Assembly (NCBI GenBank): GCA_004292595.1
Contig: RDXM01000127.1
Location: 1 to 33,077 of the forward strand
Reading direction: 5' to 3'
Origin: Candidatus Kapaibacterium sp.
GTDB taxonomy: Bacteria; Bacteroidota; Ignavibacteria; Kapaibacteriales; UBA4661
DNA length: 33,077 nucleotides
Part shown: in pieces, positions 16,962 through 24,834 of the stretch
Layout of the letters: each line of letters opens with the position of its first letter
Numbering within the stretch: the first letter of the stretch is position 1
The notes under the pieces: model-generated
What the model was told of the DNA's origin: nothing
Databases searched by the model: none
What the model saw: only the letters and a program-made list of their open reading frames with translations
Translations under genes and position numbers: made by a program

Positions 16962-19900
16962 ATGAGTACAACCGTTCTTTTCCGTGCGCTTCGCGCCGCT
17001 TCAGCACACGCCGCTTCAGCACACATCGCAGCACACCGCCGTTTTTACACTCTCGCTGTGGTGCTGCTGCTGCTCTTTGGTGGAGATATTTTTGCCCAGC
17101 CGACAACGGCGCAGAATCGCTCCAGTCGCGGACGCGATTTTTTTATGACGTTTATGCCAAACGTCCATGACATTTCTTCTGGTCGCTCAAGTGTATCAGA
17201 CTCACTGTATATCTACATCACGAGCGACGTTCCGACAAGCGGACGCATTCGTTTTCGTAGCAGCACTGGTGCCGATTCGGTGCGGTCTTTTCGCATTTCC
17301 AACCCGAATGAAGTATTCATTTTTCGCATCGGTTTTCAAAATTTTGAATTGCGTGGATTTTTCTTGGGTGGGCGCGGCGCAAATGGCGCAGCAGCGATTG
17401 ACCTCGTGAATGCTCAATCTGAGCGCATTGCACCGCAGTATTTTCGCGTAACGGCAGACAACGACGTTACTGTCTATGGCTTAAATCAAGCTCTCTTTAC
17501 CAGCGATGCCTTTCTGGCTTTGCCCAGCACATCGCTTGGGCAAGAGTACGTCGTGCTTTCGTACAAAAGCGATGCACGAGGCGCAAGTTTTAATCCTAAC
17601 GACCCAAACGAGATTAGCACACCGTCGCAGTTTGCGATTGTGGCAACGGACAATGGCACGGAAGTCCGCATAGAACCAAGCGCACCGACGCTGTTAGCGC
17701 AATCCACCGCACCGCAGATTGTGCGGATGAATCAGGGCGATAGCTACCTCGTCCAAGCCGACCCGCGCTCGCGGCAAGGCTTTGCAGACCTGACGGGAAG
17801 CCGTATTCGAGCAAATAAGCCGATTGCTGTTTTTGCTGGACACCAACGAGCAACTATTCCCGTCGAGGAACGCGGCAATCCTTTTCGCACCCGCGACCAC
17901 CTCGTCGAGCAGCTTCCGAGCTTGGAAACATGGGGCAAAAGCGCCTTTGTCACGCCTTTCATCCGCGCACAAGGCGAAATTGACGGCAACGATAAATTTC
18001 GTGTGCTGGCTGCATATGACTCCACACGGGTTTTCTTCAATGGTCAGTTTGTGCGGACACTGGCTGCGGGAGAGCATTTTGAGGAAAATCTTATCAATCC
18101 CGGACGCATTACCGCAAGCGACCAAATTCTTGTTGCACAATACAAAAAAACTTCCAGTCCGCGCGACGGCAACGACTTTCGCGGCGACCCATTTATGATT
18201 GTCATTCCGACAGTGGAGCAGTACGACAACAGCTATCGCGTTGTCAATGTCTCGGCTACAGACATCAGCCTTCCCGCTCCAACAGGCGGACAAGTATTTG
18301 AATTTCATTATGTTACAATCGTTGCGCCGAATGCAACTCTCGATAATATTCGATTTGATGAAACGCTTATTGGACGCAATCGCTTTACCCCGATTCCCAC
18401 TTCGGCATTTTCCTACGTGAATATTCCCACCAGTGCCGGAACCCACACAGCCCGCGCCGATTCTGCCTTCGGCGTGTATGTGTATGGCTATGGCGTTCTT
18501 AATTCCTACGGTTACGTGGGCGGCGGGAAGCTGCGCATTATCGCTCCCGACCGCAATGAACCCTTGATTGTTAGCCGCGATTCGTGCTTTGGTCTTGGGG
18601 GAATAGTTTTCGATACGCTTGCAACGGATTCGCGGATTGCTTCGGTGCAAGCGGAAAATCTGCAAAATGTGAACGTGAACATCGCTTCGTTTCGCCCGTT
18701 TGCTGATAGTGTGCGCTTTTCTGCTACACTCCAAAACACCCTTTCCGATGGCTCGTTTACGCTTGTTGCACGAGATTCTGCGGGCTTTGTAGCACGGCGA
18801 GCATTTTTTATTCCAGGAGCAACCGTCGCCCTGCAAGGCGTAGGCGCAAGCGCACAAATACCTGAACGCCGCTTCACGCTTGATATTGGGCGCAGTCGCG
18901 TTTTTCGTTTTGTGATTGAAAATTACGGCACAACCACGCAAACAGTCAGTAATTTTGCGCGAAGTATTGTAACAAATACTGCTAATGCCGTTGTTGTTCC
19001 TACTCTCGGACCATTACCGATGGTGTTGCGCCCGAATGGACGTGATACCCTGTTTGTGCGTGTAGAAGCGGCGCAGCAAGGAACATTTGTGGCTGAGTTT
19101 GCTGTTCTGAATGGCTGTCTGACCCGCACTATTCTCCGCTTGGTCATTGATGTTGGTAGAGACACAACGCCGCCAACGATTGCTTCTACTGTGGATAACT
19201 GCGCACGGCTTGTTTCCTTGCGCATTGCAGATTCCGAGCCGTATCTTTCTGGTGTGCGCACGGTGCAAGCCCTCGGACAACTCATAAATTGTACCTTGCA
19301 AATTGACCCCATTACCAGCGCAAATGCACAAGATGTGCGGGCGCGGCTGAATATCCTGAACCCCAGACGTGATGCTATTTATGCGCTTCAGGTCATTGAT
19401 TCCGCAGGAAATGAGCGCGTTGTGCGCGACACCGTGCAGGGATTCACGCTGGAGCTTGTGCCTGCGCTGCCTCCAGCCGCGCAAACAGGGGCGTTTGGAG
19501 CAATCGAAATCACGCGCTTGGAATGCCAAACGCTGACCTATCGTAACGTCGGCACAAAGCCATTTGTGATTGAACGCCTCACGCCGCGCCGCAACTTGTG
19601 GTTCTCCATTCCCGAATCTCAGTTTCCTTTTATTGTTCCGCCAAATGGCGCAACGCGCCAGCTCACTCTTTGCTTCTCGCCGCTCGTGCAGCAGCAATAC
19701 CGCGATTCGCTTGTCATTGATGCCTTCTGTGTGCAAGACGTACTGCCGCTTTCGGGCGAAGGCAAGCCGCTTCTCCGCTTAGATACTGGGCGGTGCGAGG
19801 TCGTGATTCGCCTGACGACTAATTCTGCGCCGCGCAGTTACTTCATGGAGCAGAATTTCCCCAATCCCAGCGCAAATTTCACGAGCTTCAATCTTGGTCT

Positions 19901-20096
19901 CGCCGAATCATCGCTGGTAAAAATTTCCATCTTTAATGCACTCGGAACGCTCATAGATACGCCGCTTCATGGCATTTTGTCCAAAGGCGTTCACGACGTG
20001 CAGGTGAATACAAGCCGCTTAGAATCTGGTGTGTACTTCTATGTGCTGGAGGCAAATGGCGAAAAAATTGTGCGCCAGATGTCGGTCATCAAGTAA
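16962..20096 (+). CDS. Large T9SS-secreted protein with IgGFc-binding domain
   Basis: A 1044-residue exported protein. Residues 1-45 are a signal peptide (LAVVLLLLFGGDIFAQP). About 50-530 is an IgGFc_binding domain (PF17517): RGRDFFMTFMPNVHD, LYIYITSDVPTSGRI, FAIVATDNGTEVRIEPSAP, SRIRANKPIAVFAGHQ and RDHLVEQLPSLETWGKSAFV. Middle repeats of Ig-like or choice-of-anchor type follow, with VIDAFCVQDVLPLSGEG near 915-935. The last 90 residues form a type A T9SS sorting domain (MEQNFPNPSANFTSFNLGLA, then GVYFYVLEANGEKIVRQMSV), so it should be exported across the outer membrane and anchored at the surface. The family has been described as adhesins that bind mucin or immunoglobulin-like ligands; the ligand here is unknown. 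The next gene also encodes a T9SS cargo. Confidence 0.85.
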   Translation: MSTTVLFRALRAASAHAASAHIAAHRRFYTLAVVLLLLFGGDIFAQPTTAQNRSSRGRDFFMTFMPNVHDISSGRSSVSDSLYIYITSDVPTSGRIRFRSSTGADSVRSFRISNPNEVFIFRIGFQNFELRGFFLGGRGANGAAAIDLVNAQSERIAPQYFRVTADNDVTVYGLNQALFTSDAFLALPSTSLGQEYVVLSYKSDARGASFNPNDPNEISTPSQFAIVATDNGTEVRIEPSAPTLLAQSTAPQIVRMNQGDSYLVQADPRSRQGFADLTGSRIRANKPIAVFAGHQRATIPVEERGNPFRTRDHLVEQLPSLETWGKSAFVTPFIRAQGEIDGNDKFRVLAAYDSTRVFFNGQFVRTLAAGEHFEENLINPGRITASDQILVAQYKKTSSPRDGNDFRGDPFMIVIPTVEQYDNSYRVVNVSATDISLPAPTGGQVFEFHYVTIVAPNATLDNIRFDETLIGRNRFTPIPTSAFSYVNIPTSAGTHTARADSAFGVYVYGYGVLNSYGYVGGGKLRIIAPDRNEPLIVSRDSCFGLGGIVFDTLATDSRIASVQAENLQNVNVNIASFRPFADSVRFSATLQNTLSDGSFTLVARDSAGFVARRAFFIPGATVALQGVGASAQIPERRFTLDIGRSRVFRFVIENYGTTTQTVSNFARSIVTNTANAVVVPTLGPLPMVLRPNGRDTLFVRVEAAQQGTFVAEFAVLNGCLTRTILRLVIDVGRDTTPPTIASTVDNCARLVSLRIADSEPYLSGVRTVQALGQLINCTLQIDPITSANAQDVRARLNILNPRRDAIYALQVIDSAGNERVVRDTVQGFTLELVPALPPAAQTGAFGAIEITRLECQTLTYRNVGTKPFVIERLTPRRNLWFSIPESQFPFIVPPNGATRQLTLCFSPLVQQQYRDSLVIDAFCVQDVLPLSGEGKPLLRLDTGRCEVVIRLTTNSAPRSYFMEQNFPNPSANFTSFNLGLAESSLVKISIFNALGTLIDTPLHGILSKGVHDVQVNTSRLESGVYFYVLEANGEKIVRQMSVIK

Positions 20097-20110
20097 CGAC
20101 GCGCTCTTGC

Positions 20111-20138
20111 GAGGCTCTCACTTCTTGGTGAGAGTCTC
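20111..20138. repeat. Hairpin after the IgGFc-domain gene
   Basis: GAGGCTCTCAC and GTGAGAGTCTC pair over 11 bp (one G-T) around TTCTTG, 15 bp after the stop codon at 20096. No T-run follows, so termination would be Rho-dependent or absent. Confidence 0.45.
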
Positions 20139-20176
20139 GCTCTCGGCGACAAATTTCACCAGCAATTTTCAATTCT

Positions 20177-21100
20177 ATGAAACAATTTCTGACACGATGT
20201 CTTTTCCTGCTAACCGCACAAATACTTACTTTCCAAGCTATCACAGCACAAACATACGGCGCAGGCGCAGATACCGTCTTTTCGGTAAAATGGGGCATGG
20301 GGCAAGATTTTGGCAGAAGTAATTTCCCCGCAAACGTACTCGGGCTGCCAGACACCAGCGCACGAGCCAACCGCCCCTCCAACAATCCCGCGCAGGTGTG
20401 TTCGCTCGGAATGGGCGGCGAAATCGTGCTTGGCTGGAAAAATGCGATGTTGGTCAATCGCACGGGCGCAGATTTTTCGGTCTTTGAAAATGCGTTTCTT
20501 CGCTTCGATGGAAAAGTATTTGCCGAACCCGCAAAAATAGCAGTGAGCCGAGACGGGGTGCGCTTTGTAGAGTTTCCCTTTGATTCGCTCAGTTTGCAGG
20601 GTTGCGCGGGAAAAACACCGACCAATGGCAACGAAAGCCCCTTCAATCCTCGTGTTTCGGGCGGAGACAGCTTCGATTTAGCAACGATTGGCATGGATTC
20701 GATTCGCTTTGTGAAAATCACCGATATTTCGGCAATCGTTCTGAACAATCCGCGCCATCCTTTTTACGACCCAACTATCACGGGCTTTGATGTGGACGCG
20801 CTTGTCGGCTTTTCGCTTGTGCCAATGCAACCCCGCACATCTGTTGCAATGCCAATATCATCGGAAATTATCATTAAAACCAGCAGCGATATTTTGACGA
20901 TAGAAATTCCGCAAGGATTGTCCGCACAAGCCCATTCTGGCTGGTCTGGGAGCTTGTTCAATGCGCACGGTGCATCAATGCTGGATTTTGCTCCACAAAC
21001 CTTTACCGCGCTTTCGGTCGGGCATTTGGCACGAGGCGCGTATTTCCTTGTGGTGCGCTCAGAAGGGCAGTATTTTTTCAGAAAAATTCTTTTGCTGTGA
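20177..21100 (+). CDS. T9SS-secreted cell-surface protein
   Basis: A 307-residue exported protein. The signal peptide is about 1-24 (LFLLTAQILTFQAITAQ). The body has the pattern LGLPDT, SLGMGGEIVLGWKN, NRTGADFSVFENAFLRFDGK, EPAKIAVSRDGVRFVEFP and ITGFDVDALVGF. This beta-sandwich arrangement is seen in Bacteroidota 'cell surface' proteins often encoded near BtuG-like propellers. The tail (GAYFLVVRSEGQYFFRKILL) is a type A T9SS sorting signal, so the protein is probably placed on the outer surface. The next gene is a BtuG-like lipoprotein. I infer that the pair binds some ligand at the surface, possibly a corrinoid, but no TonB receptor or riboswitch is present in this window. Confidence 0.6.
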   Translation: MKQFLTRCLFLLTAQILTFQAITAQTYGAGADTVFSVKWGMGQDFGRSNFPANVLGLPDTSARANRPSNNPAQVCSLGMGGEIVLGWKNAMLVNRTGADFSVFENAFLRFDGKVFAEPAKIAVSRDGVRFVEFPFDSLSLQGCAGKTPTNGNESPFNPRVSGGDSFDLATIGMDSIRFVKITDISAIVLNNPRHPFYDPTITGFDVDALVGFSLVPMQPRTSVAMPISSEIIIKTSSDILTIEIPQGLSAQAHSGWSGSLFNAHGASMLDFAPQTFTALSVGHLARGAYFLVVRSEGQYFFRKILLL

Positions 21101-21126
21101 ATGAGACCTTATACACGTTAATTTTA

Positions 21127-21202
21127 CAGTGGCACAGACATTCTTGTCTGTGAGTCTTGATGCGGGTTTGAAGAATCACAGACAAGAATGTCTGTGCCAC
21201 TA
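21127..21202. repeat. Palindromic repeat copy B
   Basis: Starts CAGTGGCACAGACATTCTTG and ends CAAGAATGTCTGTGCCACTA, the same arms as copies A (13178-13257) and C (23241-23320), with a different 20-bp centre. The outer terminal repeats of copy C are missing here. Reverse-strand frames through these copies all read AQTFLSV, an artefact of the repeat. Confidence 0.75.
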
Positions 21203-21231
21203 TCTGAAGAGCAAAATAATTCATCCATACT

Positions 21232-22371
21232 ATGTTTTCTGATACGTTGTCCTTCAAACAACAACGCTCAAGCCTAGCATTTATAGGTCTTTCTCGGCAC
21301 TTGCTGCTCTTGGGAACAGTTCTGTTGAGTAGCATTATGCTGTCATGTTGCGAAAAACCTCCCACCACTTCACCTACAAAACCAGTCGCTATGCCCAGTG
21401 TAAGCGGTGCGTATATTTTGTGCGAGGGTTTGTATCGCAACGACAATGCAACACTTTCTCGCTACGATGCGGCTTCTGTGGCGGTTGTGAATGATATTGT
21501 ACCATTGCTGAATCCCAATCTGCGCTTGGGCGATACCGCCAACAACATGGTTTTGCGCGGCGATACGCTCTACATTGCCGTTTCGGTCTCGCGCACGATT
21601 GAGATTTTCCGCGCTTCGACGGGCGTGTGGATTGGACGCATTCGCTTTGCAGGAACACGCCAAGAGCCGCGCCACATCAGCATTGTGAACGATTCAACTG
21701 CGTTTGTGTCATTGCTGAACGATGACAGTATTCAGGAATGGAATCCGAAAAATTTCACCCTGAAAGGCGTACCAATCCTTGTTGGTCCTTCGCCCGAAGG
21801 TATTGCGGCAAGCGAAAAATATGTGTTTGTTGCAAATTCTGGCTTTGGGGATATTCGCGCACAAGAAGCAAAAGCAGGGACAATCTCAGTAATAGAGCGG
21901 GCTTCAGGGCGAGAGTTTGCTCTTTTGGGAAATGTTCCCAATGTGCGCAATCTCATTCTTTCCACCGACAAAACGAGATTATATGCGGCATACACGCACT
22001 TGTACTCAGCAAAGGATTCGCTGGGCGGCATTGTGGAATACGATGCCGTGAATCTCAAGGAATTACGCCGTTGGCGCACCAAAGAGCCGTTTGCACCGCG
22101 CTTGCGCAATGATTCCTTGTTGTGCTTGTCGGCAAAAGGTGTAGAATTGGTGCGCCTCGGCGAGCCTTCGGCGCAGTTGCAAACGCTGTACTCCAGCAAT
22201 GCAAGCAACATTTGGTATGCGCTTGCTCTACATCCCAGTAATGGTGAGGTATGGGTGGGAAATGCACGGAATAATCAGGTTGCGGGCGAAGTGCTTATTT
22301 TTCACGTGCAAAACAAGAATCTACGCCGCTTCGAGGTAGGTTTGAACCCAAATACGATTGTGTTTTATTGA
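21232..22371 (+). CDS. YncE/DUF5074-type beta-propeller lipoprotein (BtuG-like)
   Basis: A 379-residue lipoprotein: the hydrophobic stretch LLLLGTVLLSSIMLSC ends in a lipobox with C39. The mature part starts VSGAYILCEGLYRNDNATLS, then NDIVPLLNPNLRLGDTANNMVLRGD. About seven blade repeats follow (for example IEIFRASTGVWIGRI, PEGIAASEKYVFVANSGFG and VWVGNARN). This is the pattern of DUF5074/YncE propellers. The best-known member, BtuG of Bacteroides, binds vitamin B12 with very high affinity at the cell surface. The family match is by pattern, and a cobalamin role for this protein is inference. It lies after the T9SS protein and 24 bp before the DUF4230 gene. Confidence 0.72.
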   Translation: MFSDTLSFKQQRSSLAFIGLSRHLLLLGTVLLSSIMLSCCEKPPTTSPTKPVAMPSVSGAYILCEGLYRNDNATLSRYDAASVAVVNDIVPLLNPNLRLGDTANNMVLRGDTLYIAVSVSRTIEIFRASTGVWIGRIRFAGTRQEPRHISIVNDSTAFVSLLNDDSIQEWNPKNFTLKGVPILVGPSPEGIAASEKYVFVANSGFGDIRAQEAKAGTISVIERASGREFALLGNVPNVRNLILSTDKTRLYAAYTHLYSAKDSLGGIVEYDAVNLKELRRWRTKEPFAPRLRNDSLLCLSAKGVELVRLGEPSAQLQTLYSSNASNIWYALALHPSNGEVWVGNARNNQVAGEVLIFHVQNKNLRRFEVGLNPNTIVFY

Positions 22372-22395
22372 GATTATTTTTTAAGGAAAAATGCT

Positions 22396-23088
22396 ATGCC
22401 ACGCCGCTCCAAACTTGATATTCTCATGCGTCCCGTCGTTCCGTTGATTGGCGGAGTGATATTGCTGCTCGTTGGCGCAGGAGTGCTGTTTTTTTTCTCC
22501 AACGACGAGACGGATGCTCGCTCCATTGCCAAGCGCACAGCAGACGCATTCAAGCAACGGCTTGGTTTTACGCCATCGGTGAGCGTGAACGGCTTGACGG
22601 TCATTGAACAAACCTTGCCCATTTTAGAACTTGCCAGCGTCCAAGAAAATATTTTCCGTGAATACAAATGGCAACACACCTTTCTGGGAAGCTCGAAAAC
22701 ACTGGTTTTGCGGGGAGAATTTGTTATTAAATCGGGATTCGATTTGAAAGAAGAATTTGCACTCAACATTGATGACGTGCAAGTAGCACCGAACACTTCT
22801 GCCAAAAAGCGCGTAACGATGCGGCTTCCAGAGGCAAAAATCCTTTCGTTAGAAATGAAAAATTACAGCGTGGTAACGGACGAAAACGGCTGGTGGAATA
22901 AAATCACACTCGAAGACCGCACCAATGCTGTGAATGCGATGCAACAAGAAGCCCGCACCGCATCAGAACAAGCAGGAATACGCACCAAAGCAATGAGCAT
23001 GATTCAACGGCAAATTCAAGATATTTTGAAAGATAAAAAAGCTCCCGAAGCCCAGTTTATCGTGATGACAGCGCGAAAACAGCCATAG
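22396..23088 (+). CDS. DUF4230 domain membrane-anchored protein
   Basis: A 230-residue protein with one N-terminal transmembrane segment (about 11-35, RPVVPLIGGVILLLVGAGVLFFF) and a large domain after it. The body has VLRGEFVIKSGFDLKEEFAL and VTMRLPEAKILSLEMK, typical of DUF4230, followed by a helical tail (VNAMQQEARTASEQAGI, then QRQIQDILKDK). The domain probably faces the periplasm or cell exterior. No function is established for the family. It follows the propeller gene by 24 bp and is likely in the same transcript. Confidence 0.75.
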   Translation: MPRRSKLDILMRPVVPLIGGVILLLVGAGVLFFFSNDETDARSIAKRTADAFKQRLGFTPSVSVNGLTVIEQTLPILELASVQENIFREYKWQHTFLGSSKTLVLRGEFVIKSGFDLKEEFALNIDDVQVAPNTSAKKRVTMRLPEAKILSLEMKNYSVVTDENGWWNKITLEDRTNAVNAMQQEARTASEQAGIRTKAMSMIQRQIQDILKDKKAPEAQFIVMTARKQP

Positions 23089-23186
23089 CGCAGAGTGTAT
23101 TACTGGTTCAAACTCATAAATACCGAAGAAAATATCTGTGAGGTAATTCAGGAGTAATTGGAAGTAGTTTCCTGTCTTGATTATAA

Positions 23187-23355
23187 GAAATAATGCTCTG
23201 TACACGACAAAACCTCTGAAAGGTGTATAAAATCAGGCTTCAGTGGCTTGAGGCTTCTTGCCTGTGTTTGTCGTCTGAAACCAGCACCAACACTCACAGA
23301 CAAGAATGTCTGTGCCACTATGAAAGGAGTTTTGTCGTGTACAGAGGAAATAATG
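23187..23355. mobile_element. Miniature transposable element copy C with 9-bp target duplication
   Basis: The element spans 23196-23346 (151 bp). Its ends are CTCTGTACACGACAAAAC (23196-23213) and the exact inverted copy GTTTTGTCGTGTACAGAG (23329-23346), an 18-bp perfect terminal inverted repeat. It is flanked on both sides by GAAATAATG (23187-23195 and 23347-23355), a perfect 9-bp direct repeat of the type made by transposases of IS4/IS10- or IS256-like families. The inside carries the same palindromic core as copies A and B (23241-23320). No coding capacity exists, so movement would depend on a transposase elsewhere. The right-hand duplication ends with the ATG of the next gene, so the insertion occurred exactly at its start codon and rebuilt it. 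Confidence 0.85.
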
Positions 23356-24804
23356 ACAAACAATTCCGCGAAGAATATGGAACAAGGTTACGTTTACATT
23401 CTCATTAGTCCAGCTTTTCCTGATTTGCTCAAAATTGGGATGACAACACGCACTCCTGAAGAACGAGCAAAAGAATTGTCGAAAGGGACGGGATTGCCAG
23501 CTAGTTTTGTTGTGGCATATAGTGAATTTGTCAATAATTGTAGTCTGGCAGAATCGCTTATACATCAGAAACTTGTCAAGCATAGATATATGCAAAACCG
23601 AGAATTTTTCAAGCTATCTCTAAAGGATGCAATACGAACAATAGAAGATATATTGCGTAGCAGCGGTCTAGTTTATGACATCGAAAGGGAACTACGCGAA
23701 TGGTGGTTTTCTCTGAATGAAAGATGGCAACGTATGTTTAGGAAGGCATTGCACCCAGTAGAGAGCTTTGTTGAGGGATGGGAAGAGCTTATACCTACTC
23801 AAGACGATCTAGATAGCATTCAATATTTTCATTGTTATGATGGTGATGTGCGTAATCTAAATCCCTTATTACGTTTGCCTAATCTATCAAATTTAACTAT
23901 TGGCTGCCCAGACGATTTCTTAAATATTCAAGATTTTTCCGCCCTTAAAAAACTGACAAAAATTACTGAACTGTGCCTCTCTTTTGTTAAACCTTTTGAA
24001 ACTGATTTAACACCGATTGGACAGTTACAATCACTACGCTATCTTAGCTGTGAAAATTTACCCTTACAGATAGTCGCTGATTTACAGCAACTTGAATATC
24101 TGTGTATTCGTGTTGATATTGATGCTGACTATGAATTTTTGGTGAAACTCCAAGATTTGCAGACATTATCTTTAGTAATTAACTGTAATTTCGGCTATAA
24201 AATAGTCACACATAATTTTCAGCCGCTTGGATGCCTATCTAAGTTACAGGAGCTAAGAATTTGTGATGATGCAGCGATTTACGGGTATGAGAAGTATCTT
24301 GACACAAATGACTTTCGCTCAATCTGTCACCTTCGACAACTAAAGAAACTGGATTTATCCTGCGGTGGTTTGTTAAATCCTGATTTTTTATCTCCATTAG
24401 AGAACTTAGAATCTCTCTCTATTCATGCCGATTTTGTTACAACTCCTGATTTCTCATTGCTAGGAAATCTAGTTGAATTAAAACTGACAGGTACAAGTAT
24501 GTACCATGAGCAAAGAGAAAGATTTTCTCTTGAGTCGCTTATTGGACTACGAAATCTTCGTTCTTTAAGACTAGTTGTAGCTAAATTTTATGATTTCTCT
24601 GCACTATACGCTCTTAGTTTGCTTGAAGAAATAGACCTATCGGGAACTGAGATTGTTGATTTAGTGCCACTCTATAGTTTGTCAAACCTCAAGAAATTGC
24701 GAATATTCGGTATGCCTCTGCTTTATCCCAAACAAGTGCAAGAGTTTCAAGAAGCAAATCCTAACTGCGAAGTTGAATATTCGCAAAATTTTAACCATAC
24801 TTGA
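23353..24804 (+). CDS. GIY-YIG/T5orf172-type nuclease domain fused to leucine-rich repeats
   Basis: From ATG 23353 the product is 483 residues (or 475 from ATG 23377). Frames starting further upstream run through the inserted element and are rejected. Residues 11-100 match the T5orf172/MUG113 branch of the GIY-YIG nucleases: GYVYILISPAFPDLLKIGMT, TRTPEERAKELSKGTGLP, AESLIHQKL and NREFFKLSLKDAIRTIEDIL. The paired Tyr, the Lys and the Glu/His positions look intact. A linker (WWFSLNERWQRMFRKAL) leads into about 320 residues of leucine-rich repeats (for example LSNLTIG, LTKITELCLSF, LRSLRLVV and LLEEIDLSGTEIVDL). There is no signal peptide. Base composition is clearly more AT-rich than the neighbours, suggesting horizontal transfer. 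A role in defence is possible but unproven. Confidence 0.75.
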   Translation: MTNNSAKNMEQGYVYILISPAFPDLLKIGMTTRTPEERAKELSKGTGLPASFVVAYSEFVNNCSLAESLIHQKLVKHRYMQNREFFKLSLKDAIRTIEDILRSSGLVYDIERELREWWFSLNERWQRMFRKALHPVESFVEGWEELIPTQDDLDSIQYFHCYDGDVRNLNPLLRLPNLSNLTIGCPDDFLNIQDFSALKKLTKITELCLSFVKPFETDLTPIGQLQSLRYLSCENLPLQIVADLQQLEYLCIRVDIDADYEFLVKLQDLQTLSLVINCNFGYKIVTHNFQPLGCLSKLQELRICDDAAIYGYEKYLDTNDFRSICHLRQLKKLDLSCGGLLNPDFLSPLENLESLSIHADFVTTPDFSLLGNLVELKLTGTSMYHEQRERFSLESLIGLRNLRSLRLVVAKFYDFSALYALSLLEEIDLSGTEIVDLVPLYSLSNLKKLRIFGMPLLYPKQVQEFQEANPNCEVEYSQNFNHT

Positions 24805-24834
24805 TCCTTTTAAATTATTTTACAACAACACTCT

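Noticed and set aside
17694-18941. 415-residue minus-strand open frame
   Set aside because: It lies entirely within the IgGFc-domain gene on the other strand, is rich in Cys, His and Lys without domain pattern, and is a shadow of that gene.
20097-20176. Possible cobalamin riboswitch before the T9SS/BtuG-like pair
   Set aside because: The gap is only 80 bases, contains one simple hairpin, and lacks the B12-box sequence.
19014-20748. Minus-strand open frames of 240 and 219 residues
   Set aside because: They are antisense to the two T9SS surface protein genes and lack any domain.
13132-23346. CRISPR array
   Set aside because: The three repeat copies are kilobases apart and palindromic with no regular spacers; no cas genes are present.
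23248-23352. Upstream extension of the GIY-YIG-LRR gene
   Set aside because: These codons lie in the inserted miniature element; the true start is at 23353, or 23377.
23181-23363. Minus-strand frame reading AQTFLSV, also seen at 21078-21446
   Set aside because: The shared peptide is produced by the palindromic repeat copies, not by a gene.
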